DNA of 46,731 bases from an uncultured Collinsella sp. (GTDB lineage Bacteria > Actinomycetota > Coriobacteriia > Coriobacteriales > Coriobacteriaceae): the NCBI GenBank assembly GCA_959606065.1, contig CAUHHV010000017.1:1-46731 (forward strand). The letters are read 5' to 3'. Below, piece by piece: positions 1 through 8,739 of the stretch (the stretch's first letter is position 1; the number at the start of each line of letters is the position of its first letter). Position numbers and translations under genes: made by a program. Under the pieces are notes generated by a model that saw only the letters and a list, made by a program, of their open reading frames with translations, made no database searches and was not told the DNA's origin.

Positions 1-324
1 CGAGCCGCCGCGAACCTCGTGGCCAACGCCGCCGAGCACGCGCGCTCGCGCGTGGCGGTCTCCTGCGACGTCGCGGGCGGACACCTCGTCATCGAGGTGG
101 CCGACGACGGACCGGGCTTCTCTCCCGCCGCCCTCGAACGCGGCTGCGAGCGCCTCTTCACAGACGACTCGTCCCGCTCCTCGCGCGACGGAGGCCGCCA
201 CTACGGGCTCGGCCTCCATGTCGCCTCCGAGGCCGCGAGCGCTCACGGGGGCTCCGTCTCGCTCGCCAACAGCTCCTCGGGCGGCGCGGTGGTCACCATC
301 GCGGTCCCCCTGTGCGGGATCTGA
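1..324 (+). CDS. Sensor histidine kinase, C-terminal ATPase end (partial)
   Basis: The reading frame is open from base 1, so the gene starts outside the window and only about 107 residues are seen. They form the end of a GHKL/HATPase_c domain. An N-box (NLVANAAEH) is encoded at about 13-39, a G1 box (VADDGPGF) at about 100-120, and a G2-like GLGLHVA segment at about 210-230, followed by the usual final strand (GGAVVTIAVPL). This domain binds ATP and phosphorylates a histidine in the kinase core, which then passes the phosphate to a response regulator. The dimerisation, sensor and membrane parts lie to the left and cannot be judged. Family assignment is firm; the signal and partner are unknown. 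It is transcribed away from the minus-strand core block. Confidence 0.9.
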   Translation, partial: RAAANLVANAAEHARSRVAVSCDVAGGHLVIEVADDGPGFSPAALERGCERLFTDDSSRSSRDGGRHYGLGLHVASEAASAHGGSVSLANSSSGGAVVTIAVPLCGI

Positions 325-891
325 CGACTTCCTCGATGTCTACCTCGACTGCGATATGTCGCTCGCCGAGTCCGCGACGAGATGGTGTTGCGTCTGCCCC
401 GCTTGGTGCTTCTAGCTCAAATTTGATCTGATGTAAGGCTCGTGCAATCCTGCATGGGCCGTTCTTTTGGCAATTGCTCGACCGATTCGTGGCTTGAAAC
501 ACAAATTATCGAGTTAAGGAGACATGGGGTCACACAGCGGCTCTCAGAGCGCCCGCCGCACTCCCCCGCCATTACCCTGCGGCGTCCTCTTATAGAGCCC
601 ATCCTGCTTGGCGTTTCGTTGCAACAGCCCACTTGTCCACCGATCAAGTGAACTACTGGAATAAATACAGTGACACGCTTGTCCGTTATAGTCGCTATAT
701 CTGTGTAAATCGCCGCGATAAATACGGCCCGTACTCGACTGCATACCAGCTACGCGTATGTAGATTCATATCGCGTTAATAAATCGGCTCAAGCGTGTAC
801 AAAACGCGCAAGTAGCCGCAAAAAGCGAGTATCGCGCAGGTAGATTTTTGACACCCTGTTGCTTACTTAAAATTAAGCAATTGCTTAAAAC
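325..891. other. Long intergenic region, mostly featureless
   Basis: About 570 bases separate the kinase gene from the tRNA-Pro terminator. Base composition drops toward AT in the right half (about 640-890). No open frame here has coding character except a possible 23-codon reading frame at 524-595. A perfect 16-base palindrome lies at 873-888. I see no terminator directly after the kinase gene. Confidence 0.5.
524..595 (+). CDS. Possible small peptide, 23 aa (speculative)
   Basis: An ATG at 524 sits 4 bases after AAGGAG (515-520), a good though close Shine-Dalgarno spacing, and opens a 23-codon frame ending in TAG at 593. The peptide would begin MGSHSGSQSARRTPP and end with a short hydrophobic tail (CGVLL). 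There is no homology I recognise. It could be a real microprotein, a leader peptide, or chance, and I lean only slightly toward reporting it because of the ribosome binding site. Confidence 0.2.
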   Translation: MGSHSGSQSARRTPPPLPCGVLL

Positions 892-920
892 AAAAAAGGT
901 CAGGCACTAGGTGCCTGACC
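892..920 (-). terminator. Intrinsic terminator of tRNA-Pro
   Basis: Perfect 10-base arms at 898-907 and 911-920 enclose a 3-base loop. On the minus strand the hairpin is followed by six U residues (892-897). It starts 10 bases beyond the CCA end of the tRNA-Pro gene. Confidence 0.9.
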
Positions 921-930
921 TGCAAACTTC

Positions 931-1007
<77 letters not shown>

Positions 1008-1049
1008 AAGCTTTTGTTTGTTGCTCTGCTCTCGCTCGCAACAGGGAGT

Positions 1050-1079
1050 ATATTAACCCGAAACTTTAGACTTGTGCAA
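1050..1079 (-). promoter_or_regulatory. Sigma-70-like promoter of tRNA-Pro
   Basis: Read on the minus strand, a -35 TTGCAC (1074-1079) and a -10 TAATAT (1050-1055) are 18 bases apart. The -10 lies 43 bases upstream of the tRNA 5' end. Confidence 0.7.
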
Positions 1080-1087
1080 GAACTTTT

Positions 1088-2302
1088 TTACAAATTTTGA
1101 AGCAAGTCCAAAATTGTATCTGCGAGCTGGGGTTTTGTTAGAACGGGAAGTTCTTGCGTACCCGTTGTGCTCACAATCCAGACCTTGTTGGTATCGGTTC
1201 CAAAGCCCGAATCGGCGCGTGAGACATCGTTGGCGATAATGGCATCGCAGCCTTTGCGTGCCAATTTGCGCTCGGCGTACTTGACGACGTTATCGGTCTC
1301 GGCAGCAAATCCGATTACGAGGCGATCGCCCTTTTGGCGTGAGAGTTCGGCCAAGATGTCAACGGTCTCGACGAGCTCGATTCGATCCAGGCGCTCGTTG
1401 GCCTTTTTGAGCTTATGGTCCGCCGGGGCCGCGGGGGTGTAGTCGGCGACGGCCGCAGCGCAAATGGCAGCGTCGGCCGTCTGGAAGGCGTTTAACGCCG
1501 CCTGCAGCATTTCAGCGGCGGTCTGTACGTGCACGCACTCCACACCGCGGGGAACGTCGAGCGATGTCGGTCCCAGCACGAGCGTGACAGCGGCACCGCG
1601 ACGTGCGGCCTCCCCCGCCAGGGCGATACCCATCTTGCCCGAAGAACGGTTGCCAATGAATCGCACCGGGTCGATCGGCTCGTGCGTGGGGCCGGCGGTG
1701 ATGACGATGCGCTTGCCCGTCAGGTCTTGCGGCACGGGGTTGAGCACCTCACAGACAGCCTCGACGACGTCCTCGGGCTCGCTCATGCGTCCCGTGTCCA
1801 CGTCGCCGCAGGCAAGGTAACCGCTACCCGGACCCACAACATTGACACCGCGCTCGCGCAGCGTGGCCATGTTGGCCTGCGTGGCCGGTGCCTTCCACAT
1901 GCCATTGTTCATGGCCGGTGCGATCACGATGGGGCGCGGCGTGGCAAGCAGCGTGGTGGAGATGAGGTCGTCGGCGATGCCGTTGGCCATCTTAGCGATG
2001 ATGTTGGCCGTCGCGGGCGCCACGACCACCACGTCGGGCTCCTGCGCCAGCGAGATATGGTGGATGGGGTCGGAGGGGTCGTCGAATAGGCCCACGGCAA
2101 CGGGCTCATTGGTGAGTGCGCGGAAGGTGAGCGGCCCCACGAACTCCGTGGCGTGCTCGCTCATAACGACCTTGACGTGGGCGCCGCGCTTTTGCAGCAG
2201 GCGCACGATATTGCACGACTTATAGGCGGCGATCCCGCCGGTAATTCCCAGCAGGATCGTTTTTCCCTCAAGTTGCATTGAATTGTTGGGTGCCGCCGCC
2301 AT
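1088..2302 (-). CDS. coaBC: Bifunctional phosphopantothenoylcysteine decarboxylase / phosphopantothenate-cysteine ligase
   Basis: This 404-residue protein has the full two-domain CoaBC length. The N-terminal flavoprotein (about 13-190) shows GITGGIAAYKS, the active-site histidine region DPIHHISLA (81-82), the substrate motif PAMNNGMW (129-136) and a CoaC-type catalytic cysteine in LACGDVDTGRM (C165). The C-terminal CoaB domain (from about 195) has ITAGPTHEPIDPVR and GNRSSGKMG for nucleotide binding. It joins cysteine to 4'-phosphopantothenate and decarboxylates the product to 4'-phosphopantetheine in coenzyme A synthesis. GGAAG seven bases before the ATG overlaps the end of the upstream zinc-ribbon gene, so coupled translation is likely. 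A second methionine at codon 9 is a less likely start. It is the last gene of the long core block. Confidence 0.96.
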   Translation of the reverse strand: MAAAPNNSMQLEGKTILLGITGGIAAYKSCNIVRLLQKRGAHVKVVMSEHATEFVGPLTFRALTNEPVAVGLFDDPSDPIHHISLAQEPDVVVVAPATANIIAKMANGIADDLISTTLLATPRPIVIAPAMNNGMWKAPATQANMATLRERGVNVVGPGSGYLACGDVDTGRMSEPEDVVEAVCEVLNPVPQDLTGKRIVITAGPTHEPIDPVRFIGNRSSGKMGIALAGEAARRGAAVTLVLGPTSLDVPRGVECVHVQTAAEMLQAALNAFQTADAAICAAAVADYTPAAPADHKLKKANERLDRIELVETVDILAELSRQKGDRLVIGFAAETDNVVKYAERKLARKGCDAIIANDVSRADSGFGTDTNKVWIVSTTGTQELPVLTKPQLADTILDLLQNL

Positions 2303-2304
2303 CG

Positions 2305-3024
2305 TTAGGCTTCCTTGCTGAGGAGCACGAGCAGGCGGTGGCAGTACGGGCAGTGCGTAATCTCACTACCGTCGTGGTTGAGGTCGCTCATGGATGACGC
2401 CTGCAGCGCGGTGTGGCAGACCGTGGGGATGTTGCCCTTGATGGTCTCGACGGCCAGGCCGCGGAACTGCTTGAGCAGACGCTCGTAATCGGTGAGCACG
2501 TCGGTCGGTAGCGTGGCGGCAAGCGCGGTGCGCTCCTTGGTGGAGGCATCAATCTGAGCCTGCAGATCGGCAGCCTTGGCGCGGGCAGCCTTGGTATCGG
2601 CCTTCACGCCCTCCTCGAACTTGGCGATGATGGCCTGCGCGCGAGCCTCGCGGTCAAGCGCTTCCTTATGAGCGACGACGACGTCCTTGCGGGTGTGCTC
2701 GATCTTGTCCAGGCGCTTGGCCAGGGTGGCGAGCTCATTTTCCAGATCCTGGACCTCGCGGTAGTCAGAGCCGTCGACGTGGCGCTTCTTGGCGGCCTCG
2801 ATGGCGTTGTTGGTCTGGATCTCGGTGGTGTTGAGATCGTCCAGCTCAATGTCCAGGTCCTTGCGCTGAGCATAGAGTTTGGTCATCTCGGACTTAAGCT
2901 TTACATAGGTTTTGCGCTTTGAGGCGAGCTCCTTGAGCTCCGGCATATTGGCAAGTTCGCTCTTGTTGCGGGCGAGCTCCAAATCGATCTGTTGCAGCTT
3001 GAGTAGCGTAGCGCCGGCGCTCAT
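2305..3024 (-). CDS. Zinc-ribbon, coiled-coil protein (CT398/DUF164-like)
   Basis: The ATG at 3024 gives 239 residues. It overlaps the upstream stop in an ATGA arrangement and follows AGGAGA at good spacing; a longer frame starting at 3060 would run into the NIF3 gene and has no better site. About residues 10-175 are a long charged coiled coil with heptad-like leucines. The C-terminus has a ribbon-like end with HCPYCHRLL. The first half of the ribbon keeps only one cysteine (TVCHTAL) where relatives usually have a CxxC pair, so metal binding may use a histidine or be weakened. Relatives are common beside nif3 genes, as here; their role is unsettled and nucleic-acid-related functions have been suggested. 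Confidence 0.8.
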   Translation of the reverse strand: MSAGATLLKLQQIDLELARNKSELANMPELKELASKRKTYVKLKSEMTKLYAQRKDLDIELDDLNTTEIQTNNAIEAAKKRHVDGSDYREVQDLENELATLAKRLDKIEHTRKDVVVAHKEALDREARAQAIIAKFEEGVKADTKAARAKAADLQAQIDASTKERTALAATLPTDVLTDYERLLKQFRGLAVETIKGNIPTVCHTALQASSMSDLNHDGSEITHCPYCHRLLVLLSKEA

Positions 3025-3830
3025 AAGTTCTCTCCTTTTGTCACAGTCCACCATTGGCAAGGGTTCAGTATTTTAATCGCATGACGGGGGTCGGCCCCGG
3101 CGTCAACTGCAGAGTTCATCAATATATCAACGAACGGCTCCTCGGAGCGGTCGTGGCCGAGCAAGATCACCGGCAGCCCGCGCAAGGCAAGGTCTTGCGC
3201 CACGTGGTAGCCCGCCTCGCCCGTCACGACAACATCTGCGCCCGCGGCGATGGCGAGCTCTCCGAAGTCGCCCAGGGAGCCGCCCAAAATGGCGACGGTG
3301 CGGCACGGGCGATCAGCTTTGCCCCACACACGCGGGTCGCTGCCAAAGGCCGTGGCAGCACGGGTGGCAAGATCGCGCAGCGTGCACGGGTCGTTGAGCG
3401 TTGCAAGTGCGCCCAGGCCGGTGGACTCGGGGTCGTCCACGTGCTCCAGTGAGCTCACGGGTGCGGCACCCAGCAGCTTGCTCAGGCAGACACGGGCTTC
3501 GTGCGAGCGGTCCAGGTTGGTGTGGAGCGAGATAATGCTCACCCCGCAGCGGGCGGCCTCGTAGAGGGCCGCACTGCACTGGGGTCGTGTGGCATCCGCC
3601 GGACAAAAGGCCTCGGGTGCCTTGATGTATATGGGATGATGCGTCAACAACACGTTGGCACCGGCCTCCTGGGCGCGGTGCACGTTGGCTTCGGTCGCGT
3701 CGAGCGCGCAGGCCACGCCGGTAATCTCGGCGACAGGGTCGCCCACGGATAAGCCTACGTGGTCCCAGGGTTCGGCGTCCATCTTAGGAAAGCGTGCCAC
3801 CAAGGCACGCTCGAGATCGGCAACAATCAT
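3021..3830 (-). CDS. NIF3-like dinuclear metal-centre protein
   Basis: The 269 residues cover a full NIF3/YbgI-type protein. The expected metal ligands are visible: LLTHHP near residue 62, HTNLD near 102, and a C-terminal GHDRSEE segment providing the last His and Glu. The N-terminal PWDHVGLSVGDP is also typical. The family forms toroidal hexamers with two metal ions per subunit. Some members are linked to GTP cyclohydrolase-like activity or to metal-dependent hydrolysis, but the physiological reaction is not established. It overlaps the cysteine desulfurase gene upstream and the zinc-ribbon gene downstream by 4 bases each (ATGA), so the three genes are almost certainly co-translated. Confidence 0.92.
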   Translation of the reverse strand: MIVADLERALVARFPKMDAEPWDHVGLSVGDPVAEITGVACALDATEANVHRAQEAGANVLLTHHPIYIKAPEAFCPADATRPQCSAALYEAARCGVSIISLHTNLDRSHEARVCLSKLLGAAPVSSLEHVDDPESTGLGALATLNDPCTLRDLATRAATAFGSDPRVWGKADRPCRTVAILGGSLGDFGELAIAAGADVVVTGEAGYHVAQDLALRGLPVILLGHDRSEEPFVDILMNSAVDAGADPRHAIKILNPCQWWTVTKGENL

Positions 3831-5005
3831 GCGGCACCCACGATCGACAGAAGCGCCTGGGCAAAGTCCTCCAGGTCAGCCGGGTTCACGCGGTCATCGA
3901 ACGAGAGGCGAAGGGCGCCGAGAGCCTGCTCGCGACCGATGCCCATCGCGCTCAAAACGTGGCTGGGATCCATGCTGCCGCTCGAGCACGCCGAGCCGGC
4001 CGAAACCTCAAAGCCGGCGGCATCGAGCTTGACGATGAGCTCCTCGGAGTCCATGCCATCAACGTAGATCGACACCATGCCCGGCAGGCGATCGGCCTGT
4101 GCGTAGTCGCCCATGGTGGCATGAATACGCGGATGAGCCGTAAGCGTGGCGTAGAGCTTGTCGGAAAGGGCTTGCAGCTTCGCGCGCTCCTGAGTCACAT
4201 GGGGCGTCAGAGACGAGGCGGCAGCGGCAAAGGCGAGCTGCGTTCGCAGGTCTTGCGTGCCGGCACGACGACCGGCCTCCTGTCCGCCGCCAAAGATGCG
4301 CGGGCGCAGCGGCGTGCGGCTCTTAAGGTAGAGTGCGCCAGATGCCACGGGACCGCCAATCTTGTGGGCTGCGACGGACATGGCGTCGACGCCCAGCTCG
4401 GTGACATCGAGTGGAATATGCAAGTAGCCCTGGATGGCATCGGTGTGGAACAGGGCGCCAACGGTATGCGTGGCCGCGGCAAGCTCGCGGATGGGCTGCA
4501 CCACGCCGGTCTCGTTGTTGGCAACCATGATGCTCACGAGCGCCACGTCGTCGCCTAGCAGCTCGACAAGCGTGGCAGGCTCAATGTAGCCCATGCGGCA
4601 GGGCTGCACCAGGTCGACGGTAAAGCCGGCGGCACGCAGCAACGGCAGGTTGTCCAGAATCGAATCGTGCTCGATGGCCGAAACAATTACACGATCGCGC
4701 TTGCGATCGCGCTGACGAGCGCCCTCGGCAAGACCGAGCAGCGCCAGCTGGTTGGCTTCGGTGCCGCCGTTGGTCAGTACAATCTCGGACGGGCGGACGC
4801 GCGCGCCAAAGCTGCGGGCGATCTCGCGACGTGCAACCTCCAGACGCGCGGCAGCCTTGCGGCCGAGCGAATGCAGCGAGTTGGGGTTGACGCCGGCAAG
4901 CTCGCTGTCGTCGTACTCGCGCTGCGCAAGGAGCGCCTCGGCGCGCATGGGCGTCGAGGCGGCATAGTCAAGATTCACGGGTATGCGGTTTTGACCTGCG
5001 GTCAT
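3827..5005 (-). CDS. Cysteine desulfurase (NifS/IscS family)
   Basis: This 392-residue class V aminotransferase-fold enzyme removes sulfur from L-cysteine as an enzyme-bound persulfide for Fe-S clusters or tRNA thiolation. Visible residues are LTNGGTEANQ (about 78-86), H113 in IEHDS that stacks on PLP, NNETG (163-167), HTDAIQG (D189, Q192), the PLP lysine K215 in AAHKIGGP, and the persulfide cysteine C340 in SAGSACSSGS. It sits between rpe and nif3 with no nearby iscU or thiI, so the sulfur acceptor is not shown by context. AGGAGG lies 11 bases before the ATG. I leave the symbol blank because nifS, iscS and related names cannot be separated from sequence alone. Confidence 0.95.
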   Translation of the reverse strand: MTAGQNRIPVNLDYAASTPMRAEALLAQREYDDSELAGVNPNSLHSLGRKAAARLEVARREIARSFGARVRPSEIVLTNGGTEANQLALLGLAEGARQRDRKRDRVIVSAIEHDSILDNLPLLRAAGFTVDLVQPCRMGYIEPATLVELLGDDVALVSIMVANNETGVVQPIRELAAATHTVGALFHTDAIQGYLHIPLDVTELGVDAMSVAAHKIGGPVASGALYLKSRTPLRPRIFGGGQEAGRRAGTQDLRTQLAFAAAASSLTPHVTQERAKLQALSDKLYATLTAHPRIHATMGDYAQADRLPGMVSIYVDGMDSEELIVKLDAAGFEVSAGSACSSGSMDPSHVLSAMGIGREQALGALRLSFDDRVNPADLEDFAQALLSIVGAA

Positions 5006-5011
5006 AAGGGT

Positions 5012-5683
5012 TTATGCCTCCTGTGCGGCCTCGTTGCCCAGCTTCTGCAGCAGCGCAACCTCGGCAGCGGGATCTTCGGACTTAAATACGGCAGAACCGG
5101 CCACGAGCACGTTGGCGCCGGCCTTGACGACCTCGACAATGTTCTTGGAAGAAATGCCACCGTCGACCTCGATGAGGGGCGAAACGCCGTGACGCTCGCA
5201 CATGGCCCTGAGCTCGTGGAGCTTAGCGATGGTGCCCGGGATAAAGCTCTGACCGCCAAAGCCCGGGTTCACGCTCATGAGCAGCACCATATCGACGACG
5301 TCGATGATGCTCTCGAGCACGCACACGGGGGTGGCGGGGTTGAGCACCACGCCGGCCTTAACGCCGCGCTGCTGCAGATGGGTGAGCGTGCGGTGCAGGT
5401 GCGTGGAGGCCTCGTAGTGTACGGTGATCATATCGGCGCCGGCGTCTGCGTACCAATCGACCGTCTCGTCGGGGTTCGACACCATGAGGTGCGCGTCGAC
5501 CGGTGCATCGGTGGAGCGCTTGACGGCCTTAAGGATGTCAACGCCAAAGGTGAGGTTGCCGGTAAAGTGACCGTCCATAACGTCGAAGTGCACGTAGTCG
5601 GCACCGGCGATCTTGTCGAGTTCGCCCTTGAGGTTGGCCATGTCGGCCGAAAGGACAGACGGAGCGATTTTGATGGAACCCAT
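5012..5683 (-). CDS. rpe: Ribulose-phosphate 3-epimerase
   Basis: The protein is 223 residues long, the normal size for this TIM-barrel enzyme. It interconverts ribulose 5-phosphate and xylulose 5-phosphate in the pentose phosphate pathway. Hallmarks in order are APSVLSAD at the N-terminus, HFDVMDGHF with a metal-binding His and a catalytic Asp, DAHLMV, MSVNPGFGGQ, and EVDGGIS with the second catalytic Asp. It lies 18 bases downstream of gpsA and 6 bases upstream of the cysteine desulfurase start, in the same operon. Confidence 0.97.
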   Translation of the reverse strand: MGSIKIAPSVLSADMANLKGELDKIAGADYVHFDVMDGHFTGNLTFGVDILKAVKRSTDAPVDAHLMVSNPDETVDWYADAGADMITVHYEASTHLHRTLTHLQQRGVKAGVVLNPATPVCVLESIIDVVDMVLLMSVNPGFGGQSFIPGTIAKLHELRAMCERHGVSPLIEVDGGISSKNIVEVVKAGANVLVAGSAVFKSEDPAAEVALLQKLGNEAAQEA

Positions 5684-5701
5684 GGTAGAAGCCTTTCTGC
5701 G

Positions 5702-6709
5702 CTAGTCGGTGAGTCCGTAGAACTCTTGAGAAGGGACGCGATCGGTAAGAATCTCGAGCGCCCTATCCAAAGTAACACCGTTGTAGAGCGTTTGCTCCAC
5801 GGCAAAGGTGAGCGGAATGTCTACACCCAGTGAACGGGCAAGCTCACTGACGCTGCGGGCCGCGACGGCGCCCTCGACCACCATATGCGTACGTGCCTGG
5901 TACTCGTCGAGCGAGACGCCGTGGGCAAACTCGTAGCCAAAGGTGCGGTTGCGCGAATGCTCGGAGGTGCAGGTGGCAATGAGGTCACCCATGCCGGCAA
6001 GACCCATGCAGGTCATGGCTTGACCGCCGCGGGCGTGCACCAGACGGCTGATCTCGGCCAGGCCGCGCGTCATGATAAGGGCAAGCGTGTTGTCGCCCGC
6101 ACCAGAACCGGCGGAAATGCCGCACACGATGGCGATGACGTTTTTCATGGCGCCGCAAACCTCGACGCCGGTCATGTCCTGCGACAGGTAGATGCGGAAG
6201 GCCGTGGATAGGAGCAGGTCCTTAAAGGTCTCCCCTACCTGCGGATCTTTGCTGGCGATGACGGCGGCAGAGAGCCCACCGCGGCAAATCTCCTCGGCAT
6301 GGTTGGGGCCCGAGAGGGCCGCCACACGCCGCTCGTTGCCGATCTCGCTGGCAATGACCTCGCTCATGAGCAGGCCAGACTCGGGCTCAATGCCCTTGGT
6401 GAGGCAGAGCACCGGGGTGTCGGTGGCGATACAAGGTGCCGCCTGATGGCATACGCTGCGCAGGTGCGTGGAGGGCACGGCAAAGATGATGGCCTCGACG
6501 CCGTCGAGCGCCTGGGCCAGATCCGTCGTGGCGACGACGTTTTCCGGTAGCACGTAATCCACCAGATACCGGGGGTTGCGATGCTCGCCGTTAATGCCGG
6601 CGGCCGTCTGCTCGCTATGGGCCCACATGGTCACGCGCTCGGCTCGCGCGGCGGCAAGGCCGGCGACGGCGGTTCCCCAGGAGCCGGAGCCAATCAGCGC
6701 AACATTCAT
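5702..6709 (-). CDS. gpsA: Glycerol-3-phosphate dehydrogenase [NAD(P)+]
   Basis: This 335-residue enzyme reduces dihydroxyacetone phosphate to sn-glycerol 3-phosphate, the backbone for phospholipids. The N-terminal Rossmann motif is GSGSWGTAVA. Further marks are LCLTKGIEP, ALSGPNHAEEI, the catalytic lysine region GAMKNVIAI, and GLAGMGDLIATCTS with the NRTFG segment. It lies directly downstream of plsY, which uses its product, so the two form a functional pair within the core block. Confidence 0.97.
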   Translation of the reverse strand: MNVALIGSGSWGTAVAGLAAARAERVTMWAHSEQTAAGINGEHRNPRYLVDYVLPENVVATTDLAQALDGVEAIIFAVPSTHLRSVCHQAAPCIATDTPVLCLTKGIEPESGLLMSEVIASEIGNERRVAALSGPNHAEEICRGGLSAAVIASKDPQVGETFKDLLLSTAFRIYLSQDMTGVEVCGAMKNVIAIVCGISAGSGAGDNTLALIMTRGLAEISRLVHARGGQAMTCMGLAGMGDLIATCTSEHSRNRTFGYEFAHGVSLDEYQARTHMVVEGAVAARSVSELARSLGVDIPLTFAVEQTLYNGVTLDRALEILTDRVPSQEFYGLTD

Positions 6710-6718
6710 GACTCTCCC

Positions 6719-7402
6719 CTACTTATCGTCGGGCTCGGTGACGCGCTTGGTAAACGAGAGCTTGGACTCCTTACCCGTCATGAGCTTTTTGATGTTCGCG
6801 CGATGGGCCCACACCACGGTGATGCCGATCATCGCCATGCAAAACTTAAGTCCCAGGCTGCCGTACGGAAAGACCGCGCAGACGGCGATGGGAAGACCGA
6901 TGGCCGCGGCAAGCGAGCCTACCGACACAAACTTTGTGATGGCGACGGCCACGATAAACATGCCCAGCAGCGACAGGCCAATAGGCCAGTACCAAGCGAG
7001 GATGACGCCCAGACCAACCGCGATACCCTTGCCGCCATGGAAGTTGAGGTAGGGCGAGAAGATATGGCCCCACACGGCCGCCAGGCAGATGACGCCGAGC
7101 ATCCAGTCGCCGGGAGCGCCGGGGGCCATAATGCTCACGGGGAAGCCATAGCCCATGTCGGCGATAAGCGGACGGGCGATAAGGACACAGATGGCGCCCT
7201 TAAGGCAGTCGAGCAACAGCGTGAGCGCGGCCACCTTAGGGCCGGCCACGCGCAGGGCGTTGGTGGTGCCGATGTTGCCGGAGCCCGCCTTGCGAATGTC
7301 GGTGTGGTTGAACACGCGGCCCAAGATCAGGCCAAACGGAATCGCTCCGATAAAGAACGAGACCACGGCGCAGATGGCGGTCAGCAGAATCGGATTATGC
7401 AT
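6719..7402 (-). CDS. plsY: Glycerol-3-phosphate acyltransferase PlsY
   Basis: The ATG at 7402 gives 227 residues. AAGGAG lies 7 bases upstream and the start overlaps the end of der by 8 bases; a start 48 bases further upstream would lie inside der and is unlikely. The protein is an integral membrane enzyme that acylates glycerol 3-phosphate from acyl-phosphate. Conserved loops are visible: GSGNIGTTNALR after the first helix, and NFHGGKGIAVGLG, a glycine-rich substrate loop. About six to seven hydrophobic helices are present. It sits between der and gpsA. Confidence 0.95.
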   Translation of the reverse strand: MHNPILLTAICAVVSFFIGAIPFGLILGRVFNHTDIRKAGSGNIGTTNALRVAGPKVAALTLLLDCLKGAICVLIARPLIADMGYGFPVSIMAPGAPGDWMLGVICLAAVWGHIFSPYLNFHGGKGIAVGLGVILAWYWPIGLSLLGMFIVAVAITKFVSVGSLAAAIGLPIAVCAVFPYGSLGLKFCMAMIGITVVWAHRANIKKLMTGKESKLSFTKRVTEPDDK

Positions 7403-8729
7403 CCTTTTGCTCCTTCTTCCTAAAGAAGAGTCGAATGGGCGTGCCGGCAAAATCGAAGGTCGAGCGCATGCGGTTCTCCACGTAGCGCTGGTAGGTGTCG
7501 TTGACCAGGTCGCTGTGGTTGACGAAGAACGTAAACGTCGGCGGGTTGACGCCCGTTTGGGTCACGTAGTGCATGCGCAGGCGACGCTTGCCGTCTACCA
7601 CGGTGTGGCCAAACTCGCGCAGGTCGGTGAGGAACGTATTGAGGCGCGAGGTGCTGATCTTTTGCGAGCGCGTCTTTTCGGCGGCGTCGACCATCGCCCA
7701 GATCTTCTCGACGCTGCGGCCAGTGAGGGCAGAGATGCGCAGGTACTGGGCCCAGGGAGCCATGACGCCCAGACGGCGGTCGATGGTCTCCATGCAGGCC
7801 TCGCGCTTGCGGTCGTCGTCGAGCAGGTCCCACTTGTTGAGCAGCACGACGATGGCGCAGCCGCGCTCGATGGCCAAGCCCATGACCTTCTGGTCCTGCT
7901 CGGTAACGCCCACGGAGGCGTCGACGACGAGCAGCGCCACGTCGGCGCGATCGATGGCGCGCAGGCCGCGGACCATGGAGTAGTACTCGATATTCTCGTA
8001 CACGGTGCTCTTCTTGCGAATACCAGCGGTGTCAACCATGCGGTAGTGCTTGCCGTTGCGCTCGACGACCGTGTCGATGGCGTCGCGCGTGGTGCCGGCG
8101 ATGTTCGAGACGATGGAGCGGTCGGCGCCCAGGATGCGGTTGAACAGCGACGACTTGCCGGCATTGGGGCGGCCGATGATGGCGACGTTCAGGGCGTCGG
8201 GGAACTCATCGGCGACCTCGTCCTCTTCCTCCGGAAGCAGGGCCACGATATCGTCGAGTAGGTCGCCCGTGCCGTGGCCGTGCAGGGCCGAAAGCGGCGT
8301 AGGCTCACCGACGCCGAGCGAATAGAACTCCCAGATGCTGTCGTTTTCGCGATCGGGGTTGTCGAGCTTGTTCACCAGTAGAAAGACCGGCTTGTCGCAG
8401 CGCTTGAGCATGCGGGCGACCGACTCGTCCTCCTCGGTGACGCCGGTGCGGCCGTCGACCACAAACAGGATGACGGCGGCTTCCTCGGCGGCGGCGAGGG
8501 CCTGGTCGCGGATGGACGTGGCGAAGACGTCATCGCTCTTGAGCGGTTCGATGCCGCCCGTGTCGACGATGGTGAACTCGCGGCCGTTCCAATCGGCCGT
8601 GTGGTACGAGCGGTCGCGCGTGACGCCGCGGGACTCGTGGACGATGGCGTCCGAGGTCTGGGCCAGGCGGTTAACGAGCGTGGACTTGCCCACGTTGGGG
8701 CGTCCGACGACGGCGACGATAGGTTTCAT
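7395..8729 (-). CDS. der: Ribosome-assembly GTPase Der (EngA)
   Basis: The ATG at 8729 (AAAGGAG upstream) gives 444 residues; the frame remains open to 8900 but that extension overlaps the neighbour and has no family similarity. Two tandem GTPase domains are seen: G1 boxes GRPNVGKST near residue 9 and GRPNAGKSS in the middle, each with DTGGI or DTAGI as G3, and NKLD or NKWD as G4. The KH-like C-terminal domain ends near FFRKKEQKDA. Der acts in maturation of the 50S ribosomal subunit. It lies between the DUF512 gene and plsY. Confidence 0.97.
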   Translation of the reverse strand: MKPIVAVVGRPNVGKSTLVNRLAQTSDAIVHESRGVTRDRSYHTADWNGREFTIVDTGGIEPLKSDDVFATSIRDQALAAAEEAAVILFVVDGRTGVTEEDESVARMLKRCDKPVFLLVNKLDNPDRENDSIWEFYSLGVGEPTPLSALHGHGTGDLLDDIVALLPEEEDEVADEFPDALNVAIIGRPNAGKSSLFNRILGADRSIVSNIAGTTRDAIDTVVERNGKHYRMVDTAGIRKKSTVYENIEYYSMVRGLRAIDRADVALLVVDASVGVTEQDQKVMGLAIERGCAIVVLLNKWDLLDDDRKREACMETIDRRLGVMAPWAQYLRISALTGRSVEKIWAMVDAAEKTRSQKISTSRLNTFLTDLREFGHTVVDGKRRLRMHYVTQTGVNPPTFTFFVNHSDLVNDTYQRYVENRMRSTFDFAGTPIRLFFRKKEQKDA

Positions 8730-8739
8730 CTGCTCTCCT

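Noticed and set aside
4667..5833. Long open frame on the + strand opposite the cysteine desulfurase and rpe genes
   Set aside because: It is the mirror of high-GC coding sequence and crosses two well-supported genes and their junction; its product is low-complexity with no family features.
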